64,000 nucleotides of DNA, taken from the NCBI GenBank assembly GCA_036924085.1, contig JAVGWX010000004.1, positions 15,093,454-15,157,453 of the forward strand, read 5' to 3'. How positions within the stretch are numbered: the stretch's first letter is position 1; every line of letters starts with the position of its first letter. Positions 1 to 12,294 of this stretch are shown here, in pieces. The stretch comes from Ariolimax columbianus. Lineage: Eukaryota > Mollusca > Gastropoda > Stylommatophora > Arionidae. The position numbers and the translations under genes are program-made. The notes beneath the pieces were generated by a model. The model was not told where the DNA came from. It made no database searches and saw only the letters and a program-made list of their open reading frames with translations.

Positions 1-74
1 ATGTTAGTATTTTAATTCTAGGGTATGTTAGTATTTCAATTCTAGGGTATGTTAGTATTTCAATTCTAGGGTAA
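1..74. repeat. 24-bp tandem repeat, three units, cut by window edge
   Basis: Three near-identical 24-bp units (first atgttagtattttaattc then tagggt; units 2 and 3 differ by one base) run from base 1. The array probably continues to the left of the window. No coding signal is seen in it. Confidence 0.8.
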
Positions 75-720
75 TTTCATCCTGTAGATCTCTTGTTTTT
101 TTCCTTACATTGATGCATCTTCCAATTCTTGTTCAGTAAATTTTGCCATCATGTGTTCTTCTGCTGCAGTTGGTGTTTGTCCCTTGTCTTCAAATCCTTC
201 TTTCTTTTTTACTGTTATCTTTGTTTTGCTTACCCTGGTGCCTTTGTCAATGAAGATATTTGCACTGATTTAAAAAAAAAATCTTTTTTATATTTGCTGC
301 AAGCTTACCCATTTCCAGATTTCTTGTACTGTTAATATTTTGTGTTTCTATAATTCCATTGGTCATTGACTTTGCAAGTTTCCATAGTTATGTACCATCT
401 TTACGATGTTGAGACACTCAATTTTGTTAAATTGTTTTTTGTTGCCTCATTCATAACATTTCTATACTTTGCTGTGGTTTTCTTTAGTTGGATAATGACC
501 TTCAAAGGTCTTGTCTATTTCTGCTAATTCTCTAGCAGTCGATAGTTCTTCCTGAAGCTTCTGCAGAAAGCTCTACCTACAAAGGCTTCTCTTAGATGTG
601 TCGCCTTCCAAGCTAGCTAGTCTCATATGCCCGAGTTGTCTTTGGTTTCCTATGGTAGCCTTTGATATCCCATATACAAGGCAGCAGTTTTGAAATCAGT
701 TTACCTTCAAAATGAGCATC
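75..720 (-). mobile_element. Nimbus-like (I-clade) LINE fragment, linker between endonuclease and RT
   Basis: The minus strand reads, with many breaks, through the region that joins endonuclease to reverse transcriptase in the other Nimbus-like copies of this window. Recognisable pieces are LWKLAKSM and AAEEHMMAKFTEQELEDA; the equivalents are LWKLVRAM and APEEHMMTKLTMNEMEEA in the copy at 4.2 kb. No intact frame remains. It is an old, decayed fragment; its left end may lie in the 24-bp array or outside the window. Confidence 0.6.
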
Positions 721-754
721 TTTCAATGCTCATGAGTCTCATTTATTCAAAGCA

Positions 755-1045
755 TCTGGGGAACTGAGACGCTAGTTCGGTCAGGCACAACATACTAACC
801 AGGATGTCGCGTCATGGTCAGGCACAACATACTGACCAAGACCACTATCTCTCTTCCATGTAGCGCTCCACAGAAACAGGCATTTTAAAGACAGTCTCGT
901 TGGTGAGATGTGGATCGACATGATCCCTGTAGTAGTGAGCATTCACGAAGATGAAGCCAGGCATAAAACAACAGCCTGGAGGACCATGGTTCATCTTCAT
1001 CAGGGAGCTCGAGATGCAATGAAAGCTATTGCAACCCACATCGTT
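755..1045 (-). repeat. Interspersed repeat, family D
   Basis: About 290 bp that recurs in opposite orientation at 57035-57320. Shared stretches include the paired 'gtcaggcacaacatactgacc' type segment (approximate), 'gatgtggatcgacatgatcc', and the 'aagatgaagccaggcat' region. Weaker copies lie at 38755-38935 and 60815-61045. The class is unknown: no transposase or Pol III boxes were found, and the small ORFs inside are not convincing. Confidence 0.6.
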
Positions 1046-1894
1046 TCAGGGCGCATAAAAGAGTAAACATACTCATTGTGGGCATTAAACAACAACATCA
1101 ATTTAAAGCATTAAGGCACCAGGTGTGTTGCGTGAACGTCAGGACATTACTGTCAGAGGTTAAATGAGATGCACGCCATTGGAGCATTTGATTGGAGAGC
1201 TTGTCCCACCACTTCACTCCCACATATAGCAGCATTTACAACTCTTCAGCTGTCTAACAGACTTGATTTGTATGCGAGCAGAAAATTGATTGATTTGGCT
1301 GCATCAGACAGAAAATCTCAACACTTTCTAGTGATCACAATGTCTCTTGGTTTTTTATTTCTAGAATAACAAAATAGTTAGATGCTATGCATACCTGAAA
1401 ATTATCACACCTATCTAGCATTATAAGAGCAACTCAAAATACTATCCAAAATAATTCACATTTGTTAATGCTCAGCTCTTGAAATCCAATTTTTAGCAAT
1501 TTAACTGCTTGCACTGTAAGTAATGCAGAGAAAAGACTATTACATTATCACCATCATCTTAGCAGATTTAAGTATATTCTATGAATTATAAACTGTACTA
1601 TTAACATCATTTTCTCCCCTAAGAACATTTAGTCAATACGGCACATACAAATTGCTATGTGAGGAGATGACTATCTCCTCAATATAAAGTAAAATGGACA
1701 CATTTATGGAATAGATGATAACAATGAGAAAATGCCGGATGGTTTAACATGGTAGCAAATAAGGTCAATAACAGAATTTATAAATAATATTTGAGACATG
1801 AGATTGTTACGATCCATGATCGTCACCACCCATCAGCTTGGCACATAATGATTTTGTTAAATAATAGTTGAAGCAAGACCCTGCACTGAAAATA
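1046..1894. other. No gene seen
   Basis: AT-rich sequence with short ORFs only. No recognisable protein motif or structured repeat. Confidence 0.5.
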
Positions 1895-2130
1895 ACGACG
1901 AGGACGAGGAGAGAATCAAGTGGTTCGGCCACCTAATGAGAATGCAACCTGACCAACTATCCCTGTTCAACTATAACGCACGACGTTCTTGTTTTTTGTA
2001 ACCGTGGCCGACCAAGAACTAGAGGAATAGGAAATGTTGCGGATATTCTAAATCGTCATGGGATGACTCTACTACTTCAGTGACGCGTCTGACCTAGGAC
2101 AGAAAACTACGGCACAAGAGGATAAGACAA
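1895..2130 (+). mobile_element. LINE C-terminal coding remnant (RTE/L1-like tail)
   Basis: The + strand reads IKWFGHLMRM, then a broken arginine/proline/threonine-rich stretch, then a frame ending in DRKLRH. This is the order seen after the reverse transcriptase of many APE-type LINEs (a 'WFGHxxRM ... GRPrtRw ... AqDRkxWr' tail). Several stops and frameshifts show that it is dead. The exact clade is uncertain. Confidence 0.55.
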
Positions 2131-2855
2131 GACAATATCACTATTCGTGTCTTCTAGCGGACACTAATTTCTAGTTCCATCAGTACATTCTGTAGGATGG
2201 AGTCTGTGTACTGGATGATATAGTCAATGGCCTTTTACAGTGAGATTATCTCTAGTTTCTTTGTTCTTCCTACAAAATGCATCTGCTGTTTTTAGTTCTT
2301 ACACTATTATTGCTTGGTATATTAGTCATAACTTGTTCTATTTGTGTGATATTCTCCTAGTTTTCCAATCTGCTTGATGTGTATTGCTTTCCCATTGTTG
2401 CTACATTAAGATTGCCCTTACATTATTTATATCTAAGGTTACTTTGCTGATGTTTATTTTGATTATAATATTATATTGACAAAACTTTTCTCTATTTTTG
2501 CTTTAATCTTGGACTCTGGAAGTGATTTTTTTTAATGTAAGAAGAATATTTATAGATACAATGCAATGTAGTATCTATAATTTTTACAATGCAGTTCTAC
2601 TAAGTAATATGACGTCACATCTTCAATAAACTGGAAATGTACTTCTTCAAATGTTCTAACTCCATATGCAAGCCAACCTTGCTGAGATAGGAGAATTTGC
2701 ATGCAAATTGGACATGTTCTTGGAGAGGGACGAGACTAAAATGCTAAAGAACAGGTGGAGCCCTATAAATGTAGCTTCATAATCAGTGAATTGTATACAA
2801 TCTGCCCTCAAATGCATTCTTGGCTTGTACTCTAGTCCTCTACCAATTATCCCCA
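2131..2855. other. No gene seen
   Basis: AT-rich DNA. The 114-aa minus-strand ORF at 2656-3000 overlaps LINE-like sequence and is not a convincing gene. Confidence 0.45.
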
Positions 2856-2859
2856 TGAA

Positions 2860-4075
2860 CAATGAAGATTTGCAGACCAGCGGACATTGCACTTCTGTGA
2901 CAATCTCACAGAAGGCAGGGAGTGCTAGATGTGATATCAATGGTAGAAGGGCTGGAAAGGCCGACTGAGGAATGATGAGATGGCCAACATGGATGTGCAT
3001 ACTGTGTCCCCTGTTAGGACGTGATGATCCCGGGACACTGAAATGTCTGTGATGATACTCGAAAGATGAATACGTTGTAAATCCCCCCCCCCCCCTCCTA
3101 AAAATACATGCTGCTTTGTTGAGATATAATAACTTTAAACTGAGGAAGACGCGTGATTTTGTCCAGGAGACACTGGACTGTCAAGAGCTACTACATCACA
3201 AGCCTTAAAACAGATAAACACTACACAAAACAACAGCTGGATCTATGTATGTGTAGATGGGGCAACAACACATTCAATAGAAAATGGGGGCGTAGGGATC
3301 TTCATGAACCATAATAAAAGTTTGCAAAGAAAGTTACTGGTCAAGACTTATGAGCCCAGCAGGAGGGAGATTTGCTCATGTCTAGAGATTTCACTATGGT
3401 AAGTCTCTAACTTCAGAGGAGTGCATGCAGCATCTGAGACTTCTACAACAAGAGGGCATTGTGAGGGGGTCTTCTAGATATTGCTTCCAGCATTCAAGAC
3501 ATGGAAGGACAAGAATGGATCTCACGGCTAGGTGCGTGTTGCCCCATTTTCTCAGTTCTATGTATAATGTTCATAAAATTAAATACAAAAAACTTTGAGA
3601 TGTATTTTGAGTGCATAATACCTTTGTAATAGTGTGTAAATCGTGTTTCTATGATGTATTGAGTTGAATTGCTTAAGCATATGCTAGGCTGTGCATTAAT
3701 TCCCAAAAATTATATCAAGTTACCAAACCACTGTTGCTTAATGCCCCGCTTTACTCTACAAGGTGCAGATATAGGAACAAGCAAATAACAGAGCAGTCAT
3801 GTCAATAGAGAAGATGAGGTTGTAATCTGTACTCCACAGGCCACAATAGAATGACATACCATCTATTCAACAAACTAAAGATATACTAACTAAATGTGTC
3901 TCAAGGAATATCTGCTGCAAAGATGTGCTACTATCAGGGCACAGAGAAAGAATTTGTGTCCATCACCAATAGCTTTTCTGGACAAACTCAAAGGGACTAT
4001 TAATGACGTCACGGTGATTGTTTTATTTAAATATATTCAAGTTGACACCTGAAAGCGAGCACGGAAGAAGAAATC
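2860..4075 (+). mobile_element. Degraded Nimbus-like LINE, ORF1 piece plus RNase H pieces
   Basis: Three recognisable segments appear in element order. Bases 2870-2935 match, at DNA level, the ORF1 region of the copy at 36.1 kb (shared 'accagcggacattgcac'). Bases 3240-3360 encode an RNase H start (VCVDGA ... ENGGVGIF). Bases 3830-3890 encode the tail motif GHNRMTYHLFNKLKI. A GAA-rich end follows near 4065 (gcacggaagaagaaa). Most of the endonuclease and RT is missing. A poly-C run sits at about 3083-3096. Confidence 0.6.
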
Positions 4076-4161
4076 ACCCTAAATGTATCTGAAGAAAGCA
4101 GTAATCAGGATATTACATCTCCTTATGCATTTTCTGTTCCTTGTATGTTGAACAGCCTTGC

Positions 4162-6773
4162 TAGACAAAGAAGGGAACAAACTATGGAAGTTAGTCAGAG
4201 CCATGAATGACGAAACTCCATCAAACAAACAAATTACAATCAAGCAGGGTGACAAAATGCTCACTGGAAAAAAAGCAGCAAACGCCTTTGTTGAACATTA
4301 TGCCAGAGCAAACCACATCGATGTCCCTGCAAATAGGCATACAGACATTAGTGAAGAGCAAAAGGGGCACGACAACATCAATATGGCACCAGAAGAGCAT
4401 ATGATGACAAAATTAACAATGAATGAAATGGAAGAGGCCATGAGAACGTTGAAGAAAAGGAAATCTCCCGGAAAAGACGGGATACCAAATGAAATGCTGA
4501 TGGGGCTGGGCCAAACAGCACAGAGGAAACTACTATCAGTCCTGAACCAAAGCTGGAAAAGGGGTATTGTATCCCAGGCATGGAAAGACGCAGTACTTGT
4601 ACCAGTACCAAAGAAAGGAAAAGACAAAACAGATCCAAATGGATACAGGCCTATCAGCCTACTGAGCTGCGTAGACAAACTCATGGAACGTATGATAACA
4701 CCAGACCGATGTGGCATCTGGAAGAAAAACACATACTAATTCCACAGCAAGCAGGCTTTAGACAGCACAGATCCACTGAGGATCAGGTCATCCTCATAGC
4801 CCAGGAAATAGAAGATGCCTACCAGGAGCAAAAACACACAGTAGCGGTTTGGGTGGACCTAGAAAAGGCATTTGACAAAGTCTGGAAAGAGGGACTTGGA
4901 GTCAAGCTAAGAAGAAGTGAAGTTTGTGGGAAAATGTACAAATGGATCAGTCACTACCTCAAAAACAGAACAGCCAGAGTTCAAATACGAGGGCAGATGA
5001 GCAAAAAGGTGACACTTGAGCAGGGAGTACCCCAAGGGGGAGTACTGTCACCCACACTCTTCCTGGTGTATATAAATAACATAACAGAGAATATACCAAG
5101 AAGAGTCTATAGCTCAATGTTTGCAGACGATCTGGCTATGTGGACCTCTAAAAAGAATCTCCCCATAGCAAGTAATCGGATGCAGCAGGCCCTAACATCG
5201 CTGGAAGAGTGGGCGAACTCATGGCTGGTCAAAATAAATGAGGAAAAAACAACATTACGATATTCTCGCTTTCAAAAAGACCCCAAAACAAGTCTAAACG
5301 GCAAATACCTGCAGCCAAACGACAACCCAAACTACCTGGGAGTCACATTTGATCGGCGCATGACATGGAAAAGTCAGATCGAGAGAAACCGAGAGAGAGA
5401 GCCAGAGAAAGAATGGCAATCATGAAGAAACTTGCTGGCACAAGCTGGGGAGCAGACGAAAGTATACTATAGAAACTGTACACTGGAAGAGTGAGACCAG
5501 TCCTCGAGTACGGCATTGCGGCATGGACAACTGCAGCAAAGGCGAACTTCAATAAAATTAGCAAACTCCAAAACCAAGCCATGAGAGTTATAACAGGAGG
5601 CATGAAGTCAACGCCAATTGTAGAACTTGAAAAGATTACAAAACTGCAATCCATGACCGACAGAAGAGACTGCAGAGCCCAGCAGCAACCAGAGAAACTC
5701 AGAAGACTGACTGACCATCCAATGCACCAGAGACTAAACAATTTTGGAAATGGGAAACTAAAGCGGAGAAACTTTGCAGAAATAGCCAAAGCAAAGATGC
5801 ACGAAGACCCTATGAACGCACTAACAACACCAAAGCCCATCCCTGCTGTACGAAAACGTACTTGGAGGCAGCATATATTTCCAGAGGTGGTAGAAAATAT
5901 ACCAGGTATTGGAAACAAAAACTGCCAGACTGAAAAAGAAAGAAGAGATACAACCCTGAGGTACATACCGAAAAACTACCCAAGCATGGAATGGACCCAT
6001 GTATACACCGACGGCTTTAACAAACAACACAGAACAGAGGTGCAGGGGCATTCCTGAGCCTACCAAATGGCAGGAAAATAACACTGTCATTGGCAACTGG
6101 AAAATACACAAGCAATTTCAGAGCGGAGGCAGAGTCACTGAATGCGGCAGTGGAAGAAATGGTGACAGGTAAAAGGAATGAAAGCCATATAGTCCTGCTT
6201 ACAGATGCCCTGGCCGTAGTCACAGCACTAAAAAGCCAGAAAAATACTGAACTTAATGATTTAAGAGCAGTACTCTGCCAACTATGCCAGCAGTCCGCAC
6301 CAAAAATGGTAGTGGTACAGTGGGTTCTATCCCACTGCAGCATCCAAGGCAACGAGGAGGCAGACAGACTGGCAAAAGAAGGTGCAAGACTACCACAATC
6401 AGATACCAGTGTGACATACGAAGAGTCAAAACGGCTTTTTAGAGCTAGACACATGACCAAATGGGAAAGAGAACATACTGGCTACACAAAAAACGATGCC
6501 TATTACCAGTTGAACAGAAGAGAGCAGGCCGTGGTCTTCAGACTTCGCACTGGCCACAATAGACTGAGGTACCACCTATTCAACAAATTGAAGATAGGTG
6601 GCACCAACGAATGCTCGTGTGGTACCGTGAAAATGACCGCTGAACATTTCTTGCAAAACTGCCCGACATACGAGGATCAGAGAGAGCAGATGTGGCCATC
6701 ACCAGTGGCAACACTAGACAAGCTCTACGGCAGTGTCGACAGCCTCAGGATGACCGCTGCTTTATTTGAATAA
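4162..6773 (+). pseudogene. RT-RNase H polyprotein, frameshifted
   Basis: Reading across three frames gives, in order: the linker LWKLVRAM; the RT core with KRKSPGKDGIP and NGYRPISLLS; after a frameshift near 4690-4740, PQQAGFRQHRSTEDQ and VDLEKAFDKVW; then QGVPQGGVLSP and the catalytic FADDLAMW near 5120-5145; then the thumb-like region with RPVLEYGIAAW (5491-); then RNase H, with YTDG at about 6004, LTDALAVV at about 6200, SHCSIQGNEEADRLAKEGA at about 6332, and a terminal CxCG...AEHFLQNCP cysteine/histidine knuckle near 6615-6665. It stops at 6771-6773. Frame breaks near 4700, 5400-5470 and 6010-6060 rule out autonomous activity. I-clade LINEs characteristically encode RT plus RNase H. Confidence 0.88.
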
Positions 6774-6808
6774 ATAAAGATCGACGTCTGACAGCATAAG
6801 AAGAAGAA
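4162..6808 (+). mobile_element. 5'-truncated Nimbus-like LINE with 12-bp TSD
   Basis: The insertion is flanked by perfect copies of gaacagccttgc at 4150-4161 and 6809-6820. It begins just upstream of the RT domain and ends in (AAG)n after 'gacgtctgacagcataag'. It therefore lacks ORF1 and the endonuclease, as expected for a 5'-truncated LINE copy. Target-primed reverse transcription is the known mechanism for such inserts; the TSD and GAA tail are seen directly. The target is itself an antisense copy of a related LINE: the minus strand reads LINE RNase H tail sequence on both sides of the insert. Confidence 0.88.
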
Positions 6809-6820
6809 GAACAGCCTTGC

Positions 6821-7100
6821 AACATGTGTCCAGCAGTTTTTTTTTACAATCTTGCAGACACATTCGTCTGTAGTTCCTATCTTTAGTTTGTTGAAGAGAT
6901 GGTATCTCGATCTGTTGCGGCCTGTATAGATTATTACTTGGTCACCTTTTGTTGAGATGGTAATACAAGTCATTAGGTTGTTGCCTAAAACACATACTGT
7001 ATCCCAATTCTTTTGAACCAGTGATAATGATAAAGTAGCATATAGTGTAAATGGTATACATGACCGTTTCTTAAAAATGGTTACACATCTTGGAACCAAA
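6821..7100 (-). mobile_element. Antisense Nimbus-like RNase H remnant, split by the 4162-6808 insertion
   Basis: On the minus strand, VIIYTGRNRSRYHLFNKLKIG and a cysteine-rich stretch lead up to the insertion point. The reading resumes on the far side (4161 down to about 4076) with QGCSTYKEQ. Joined, the segments follow the normal order 'HxLQxC..Y' of the RNase H tail. The copy is old, with several frame breaks. Confidence 0.65.
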
Positions 7101-9727
7101 CTACTTTTTTTAAAAATTGATTCAAGCTATTGTACTGCACAGAAGTAGAAAATATTAAGTTAAACTGATCATTAATACATTATCATCATGTGACTGTGAG
7201 TGTATTCAGAATCAGAAAGAATAATTGCAGTTGAAGTTAACCTTTTCTTCTCACTTTATCATTACCCGTATTTTGAAATGGTGAAACCAAAAGCCTGCTT
7301 GATAATTTTTTTATACAGTGCACCAACTTATAATTTGAAGATTCTTCAGTTTTCAATTCAGAATTGAATTCTGCTCACTATCAAGTCTGTTTACTTGCCA
7401 TTCGGATCTCTAACTCTTCTTATAATGTAGGTTAGATGTTCTGTCTTGGTTATATTACTATTATAGTTTTAGCTAAATAGTATGCTGTAGTGTTACTATT
7501 ACTTATTAGACTATTACTATTAATAGTATCACATAGACTACAGAATAAACTGTATATGTGTGTCTTTAGTGGACAACTGGTTATTTGACTTGTTGCTGGG
7601 GTAAGTTCTATCTTCCATTTTTACTTTCTCTCGAAATATTAAGCTCTATTTTTGGCTAGGTCAAAGACAACAAGCTCAAGAAAATAACACTCCAAAAAGA
7701 AAACTAAATCAGTGCTTAACCACCGCTCAAGATAAAAACGTAAAACAAAAAAAACAAAAAAAAAGTGCAAAAGCAACAGCAAAGCTCAAATACACACAAT
7801 CACAAAGCTAACTAATTAATCCCCAGCACTGAAACTTTTACAAATTACAATATATTATAATAAAAAACAGTTGTTATGAATCCATGATGAGCACTCAAAA
7901 GTCTAAGTAAAGTGTACTGAGAACACAACATCAACGTTTTACACTACATTCGAATCGATGAATTGAATAGTTCAATGGTGATAGTCTACGAACTGTCGAA
8001 TAGTGATCTAAATCTAACAATCTAGTCCTAGATCTAACATTGTAGAATATAATCACTAAGTTACTTCTAAAATCTTCCTCAGCTAGCTAGTAACTAAGTA
8101 ACCAATAATCTTGTATTATTAATTTTAGTTTAGTGAGACCGACGTCGATCTACGATCCTCTAAGTTTGAAATGTGCTACTACTCAAGAGTAAAAATGTTT
8201 TTCAACTTGGATTTGGCCCACTTTCCCATTTATTGAGGAATTTTGTGGGGGGACGACCTATTTCAGCCCCTACCCTACAATCCTACATTGTTTACAACTT
8301 ACAAAGCAATAATCAGTTCACTTCAGATCGTATGTGAATGTACGCACTCTCTGCTGTGTTTCAATATTACTCATACTGCTGGAATATATAATTGTCTGAT
8401 TTCTCGAAGTCAAATGATGAAGACACAAAAATACAGGAAGACTATTGAGAACGCTCCGGTTCACCAGTGGCCAAACAAATTGAAGCAAGAATAGAATGTA
8501 TGCACTATTTTAACATTATTTAACTTTCCAAACGCCGAAATATTCAAAGGTTACAATACTTCATAATAGGAAAAATGATAAATCTTCTTACCGAAATAGG
8601 CCCTCATGGACCGATTATTCACAAAATCGAAACAATCAATTCGGAAATACAAGTTGTTGTTTTTTTTTTTTACACTGACTGCCTTCGAGTAAACCTGTCC
8701 AATATTTAAATCCAAGATGGCGTAAGATTTCTCTCGCGCATGAGTCTAAAGTTTTGCACCTGTTTGGCTGTGATGCGGTTCATTTTACTACGAAGCTTGA
8801 AACTACTTATTTATAGGTAATCATAGCAAATATGCACAATAGACACTTGGTGGTAGTAATAATACTTATTTTAAATAAAAGCAGTGCCAACAATTTATTA
8901 ACACATGTGCATGTACAGCAAATACGCAATTTTAAAATTAGAGTGTTTCAGAGAAAATGCAAAAATAGGCGAGGTCAGCGAGAAATAAACATTTACGATA
9001 CAAAGTAGTTCTTAATTTTATGGATTTTCAGAACATGAAAATGATATGCTGCGCATTTTTTATTGTATATAAGTTATCTATAACTTGCGTGATTACCAAT
9101 AATACAGATAATTTAAATATATATAAGACATAACAAACTTATGTTGTACTCTGCTTGACGCGTGCCTACGCTCCCAAATCAAGTAGTGCACGTGGAATGT
9201 CGGCAGCTGACACTCCAATAAACGCTTTCAGAGACCTTTGAGTGTGTGTGTGGTTTATGACATTCAACCTGCAGCGTGGCCCGAGTCCTAACACTGGTTG
9301 GTACCCTCTTCAAGGTGAACTAGCCCGTCGTCTAGGCGCCAGAGTTAAACAAGGCGCCAAATTTGAGCAATTAACTAATTTAAAATGATAATAACAGAGG
9401 TGGGAAATATATAACAAAACACACACTACGTCCATACATTTGAAATGTCTTTATTTCCATATTGCTTCAAAAACGTATATTTGCATGTAATTGTTTGTCA
9501 AACTTTACCTTCAGCCCCCTTCTTTTGTAAAAGTATGAATGACAGCACAAAATTTAAAAAAAGCATTGTTTATACTATATAACGTTAAATACTCACACAA
9601 TATCTCTAGATTTATCCGTAATTCAGAACGAGAATTTAATTAGTGGCCGTTCACTCATGACTTTCTTGTATTGCAGTTTTTCTCATTTTTAAACTGCATT
9701 TTTTTGTTTAAATTGTGCATTAGCAAT
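7101..9727. other. Unassigned AT-rich region, no proven gene
   Basis: No ORF here has a recognisable domain. Noted are (1) 'caagatggcg' at 8714-8722, a YY1-like promoter motif with an ATG and a consensus 5' splice donor directly after it; (2) on the minus strand, an ATG near 8608 followed by a possible donor (gtaag) near 8594; (3) LTR-end-like sequence near 9210-9310 ('ccaataaacgctttc', then '...gagtcctaacactggttggtaccc') that I could not confirm. The 83-aa ORF at 8243-8494 is unrecognised. Confidence 0.4.
8717..8721 (+). other. Speculative KRIT1 leader exon end (ATG GC)
   Basis: ATGGC is followed at once by gtaaga, a good 5' splice donor, and leaves phase 2. The first proven KRIT1 exon can be read from an AG at 31000-31001 with exactly one base needed to finish that codon, which would give M-A-G-Q-L-L-N-N-D-I upstream of the conserved AVIRPK. 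The phase fits, but one site in three would fit by chance, and the intron would be about 22 kb. This is inference only. Confidence 0.15.
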
Positions 9728-9775
9728 AACTTAACTTAACGTCTTTATACTGGTTTAGAAGAGTCTGGCAAAAGT
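9728..9775 (-). mobile_element. CR1 LINE 3'-end fragment
   Basis: The stretch 'cttaacgtctttatactggtttagaag' type sequence (approximate) is the same 3' terminus seen at 13980 and 60183, both in minus orientation. Only about 45 bp is present, so this is a very short 5'-truncated copy. Confidence 0.6.
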
Positions 9776-9869
9776 CAGCATAATAATGGCCAATTTAAGT
9801 CATGACTGACTTGATATGACTTGAAGTGATAAACAAAAAAGATATACTTGGCTTGCATTCTTGTCTTTC

Positions 9870-11015
9870 TCCTTGCGGCGTTGTCTTTTCACTTCTCCGT
9901 GTTGCAAGAGCTTCTCTTTACCAAGCGTGATGTGTCCTTCATGGTACATCTCTATTCGGGTCGGTCTGCACCTTCGTCTTCCCAGGATGTCAGATGCATG
10001 TCCATGGCCTTCATTTCACGATTATACACATCTTTGAACCTCAACTGTGGTCGGCTGACTGTTCTTTTGCAAATCCGCCAACTATCCGCCAAAGGGGATA
10101 TCTTTGGAAATGCGACCATCTTGCAAGGGTGTATCCTTACATCGTTTGATCAAATCAGGTGGGATCCCGTCGCTGCCTGGTGCTTTCTCCAGGGCTAAGC
10201 TGTCAATAGCTTTATGCAGATCTTCTATAGATGGTTTGATGTCCAGCTCGTCCATACTGTGATAGCTTTTGAAAGCGTCAAGAGGTATGAGAATTATTAT
10301 ATCGTCACACAAGTAGAGCTCAGAATAGTACTCGACCCACCGCTCCATCAGCTTTCATTTATCTGTTATTTTCTCGACATTGATATGACGGGTGCAGTTT
10401 TCCTACTCGCGGAGCCTATAGCTTTCTTTATACCACCGTACATTTGTCTGATGTTCCCTGTTTGTGCTGCAGTCTGGATGTTTTCACTTAGCTGTAGCCA
10501 ATACTCATTTGGACAACGACGATATTATACTTGCTTCGATGCGTGGCTTGCCTTTGCTTTTGGTGTGATGTAACTCCTTTGGCTGCACTTTTATTTTACA
10601 GCGAACCAAGGAATGATCGGAGTCACAGTCAGCACTAAGGTAAGAGCGCGCCAAGAGCACATACATGAAAGATCTGATAAGAATTGGTTCCAGTTGATAC
10701 CAGTGCTTTGATTGTGGGATGCATCAACGACACCTTATGTTGGGGTTTGATCTGAAAATAGGAGTTGGTCACACAAAGCTCATGGTAGGCACAAATTTCC
10801 AATAGAGCCGCTGGTCATTTTCATAAATTTTTCCAACTGCAAACTTGCCAAGACATAAAGGCCACGAGTCAACGCCCACTCTAGCATTGAAGTCGCTGAG
10901 TGGAGCAAACTGTTCTTGACTATTCATACTTCTAATGGTTGCTGATAATTCATAATAAAACTCTACCTCACAGCCATGGCTACCTCCACAAAAAAGAAAT
11001 GTTGACAATACTCAG
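9870..11015 (-). mobile_element. Internally deleted LINE, endonuclease and RT pieces (RTE-like)
   Basis: From right to left on the minus strand: endonuclease (FYYELSATIRSMNSQEQ, then DFNARVG and LGKFAVGKIYENDQRL, about 11000-10800); a 'DHSLVRCKI'-like end near 10600; the RT start (YYSELY, MDELDIKPS, EKAPGSDGIPPDLIKRCK, 10348-10150); then a jump to the C-terminal tail (RPQLRFKDVYNREMKAMDM, about 10080-10000). The RT core is missing. The order and motifs are those of APE-type LINEs often annotated as craniofacial-development-protein-2-like. Confidence 0.7.
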
Positions 11016-11239
11016 TCCAGTATCTTGGCTACGGATTTATTCCGTCCCCACAATACCGCACGATACATATGTGTTTGATATGTATGACAACCCATTCCAA
11101 TGAGATTATGCGCACATGTATGTTAAACGTCTCATAAAGGCAATGAGGATAAACCACTGGAATATTTACGAGTGATGCGTGATAAATTTGGAACTAGACC
11201 TACAGCGAAGAAAATGGTTTTAATTAAATGACAAGGGTT

Positions 11240-11595
11240 TGGCTTCGTACGTTCTCAATATCCCGCTACTTAACCATGAAAGAGCTTAATTAGCAGAAAG
11301 TAGTCCAGAGAACGGAATGCGCTGTGTCATAGTTTACAGCTTAACTGTGAAATTTGTACCTTTCGGTCCAACACATCCGACTTCAGCAAGCATTTTTTGA
11401 GTACTGGGTTAGCATTCCCTCTTCGATCCCTTCTCCTTAGCCAGTCTGTCCTGCTGCAGCCTGTTATCCAGGATCACCGCGTAGAGGCGTAGAAGGGTCT
11501 TTGCAGCTCTTGTTCGCTGGCCCTGATGCTAGCAGTCAGCTATGGGTCGCTGACCACAGCAGCTCATGCTCTGCTCAACATGTTGACCCCAAATA
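11240..11595 (-). mobile_element. GAA-tail SINE family A, diverged copy
   Basis: This is a ~355-bp family present at least nine times in the window. In this orientation it reads 'cgttctcaat ... cccgctac ... acggaatgcg ... tttacagctt ... cacatccgacttcagcaag ... cttcgatcccttctcctta ... cagtcagctatgggtcgctgacc'. The 3' tail lies at the left. I see no clear tRNA-type A or B box, so its origin is unknown. Confidence 0.75.
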
Positions 11596-11989
11596 ATAAG
11601 GGTTTAAACATGGTTTAAACGCATCATGTGGGATATCCAAAAAGGGGAATCCTTGGTTTTCTCAGCAGTGTCCGTTTTTATTTTAACCGTCATAAACCAT
11701 GACCTAATCTAGATCTATTAAAGTTGGCCATGCATAAACCAACGTGCTCATGAAATTATCGAATTCATTCCTTTTGAGCAATTCATTAGTGTCGATGTAT
11801 ATTGGCGAAATGGCAGAATATGTTGAAAACCAACTAGTCTCGAAGGTAAAAAGTTCAGACGTTTGCTTCGCAAATTGATAAATCGTGTCCACCAGATAAC
11901 ACAACAATACTGTGGTAGCGATAAATTGAAAGATGATCAAATAATTGTGTAAGTGAATCATTTGAAGCAGCTTATTTATAATGATATGT

Positions 11990-12160
11990 AAGTTCGTTTT
12001 CGTGATCTGCCGGACATGGATGTTCCGGCCTGGGTAGCTGATCCATTTACTGTGAATGCCGCTGCTCCTTTTCTTTGCGGTTGAAAAAGAGCCAATCTGT
12101 CTCTATCCAGATTGTTGTGGTTGACGTTGGTTTCCTGGCCTTGGTAGACAATCGCATTGA
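11990..12160 (+). mobile_element. Weak trace of transposase-derived coding sequence
   Basis: The + strand reads RDLPDMDVPAWVADPF, which resembles the 'MDIPSWVINPF' segment I associate with ZBED/hAT-related proteins. The reading breaks soon after. The assignment is tentative. Confidence 0.25.
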
Positions 12161-12185
12161 CATTTTCGATGTAATCATCTTCCAG

Positions 12186-12230
12186 TCACGGTTCCCCCGT
12201 CACAGTTCCCCCGTCACAGTTCCCCGTGGG
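12186..12230. repeat. Short tandem repeat (cagttcccccgtca)n
   Basis: About three imperfect units of 'gtcacagttcccc' lie between 12186 and 12230. Confidence 0.6.
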
Positions 12231-12294
12231 GCAGAACATGTCCAGTAGAAATTGAGTCTGACTATTTATGTTCAGGGTAACTGCATTGCCTACT

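Noticed and set aside
9210..9310. LTR end with primer-binding site
   Set aside because: The polyadenylation-like motif and '...taacactggttggtaccc' are suggestive, but no paired LTR or coding region is present and a matching tRNA 3' end could not be checked.
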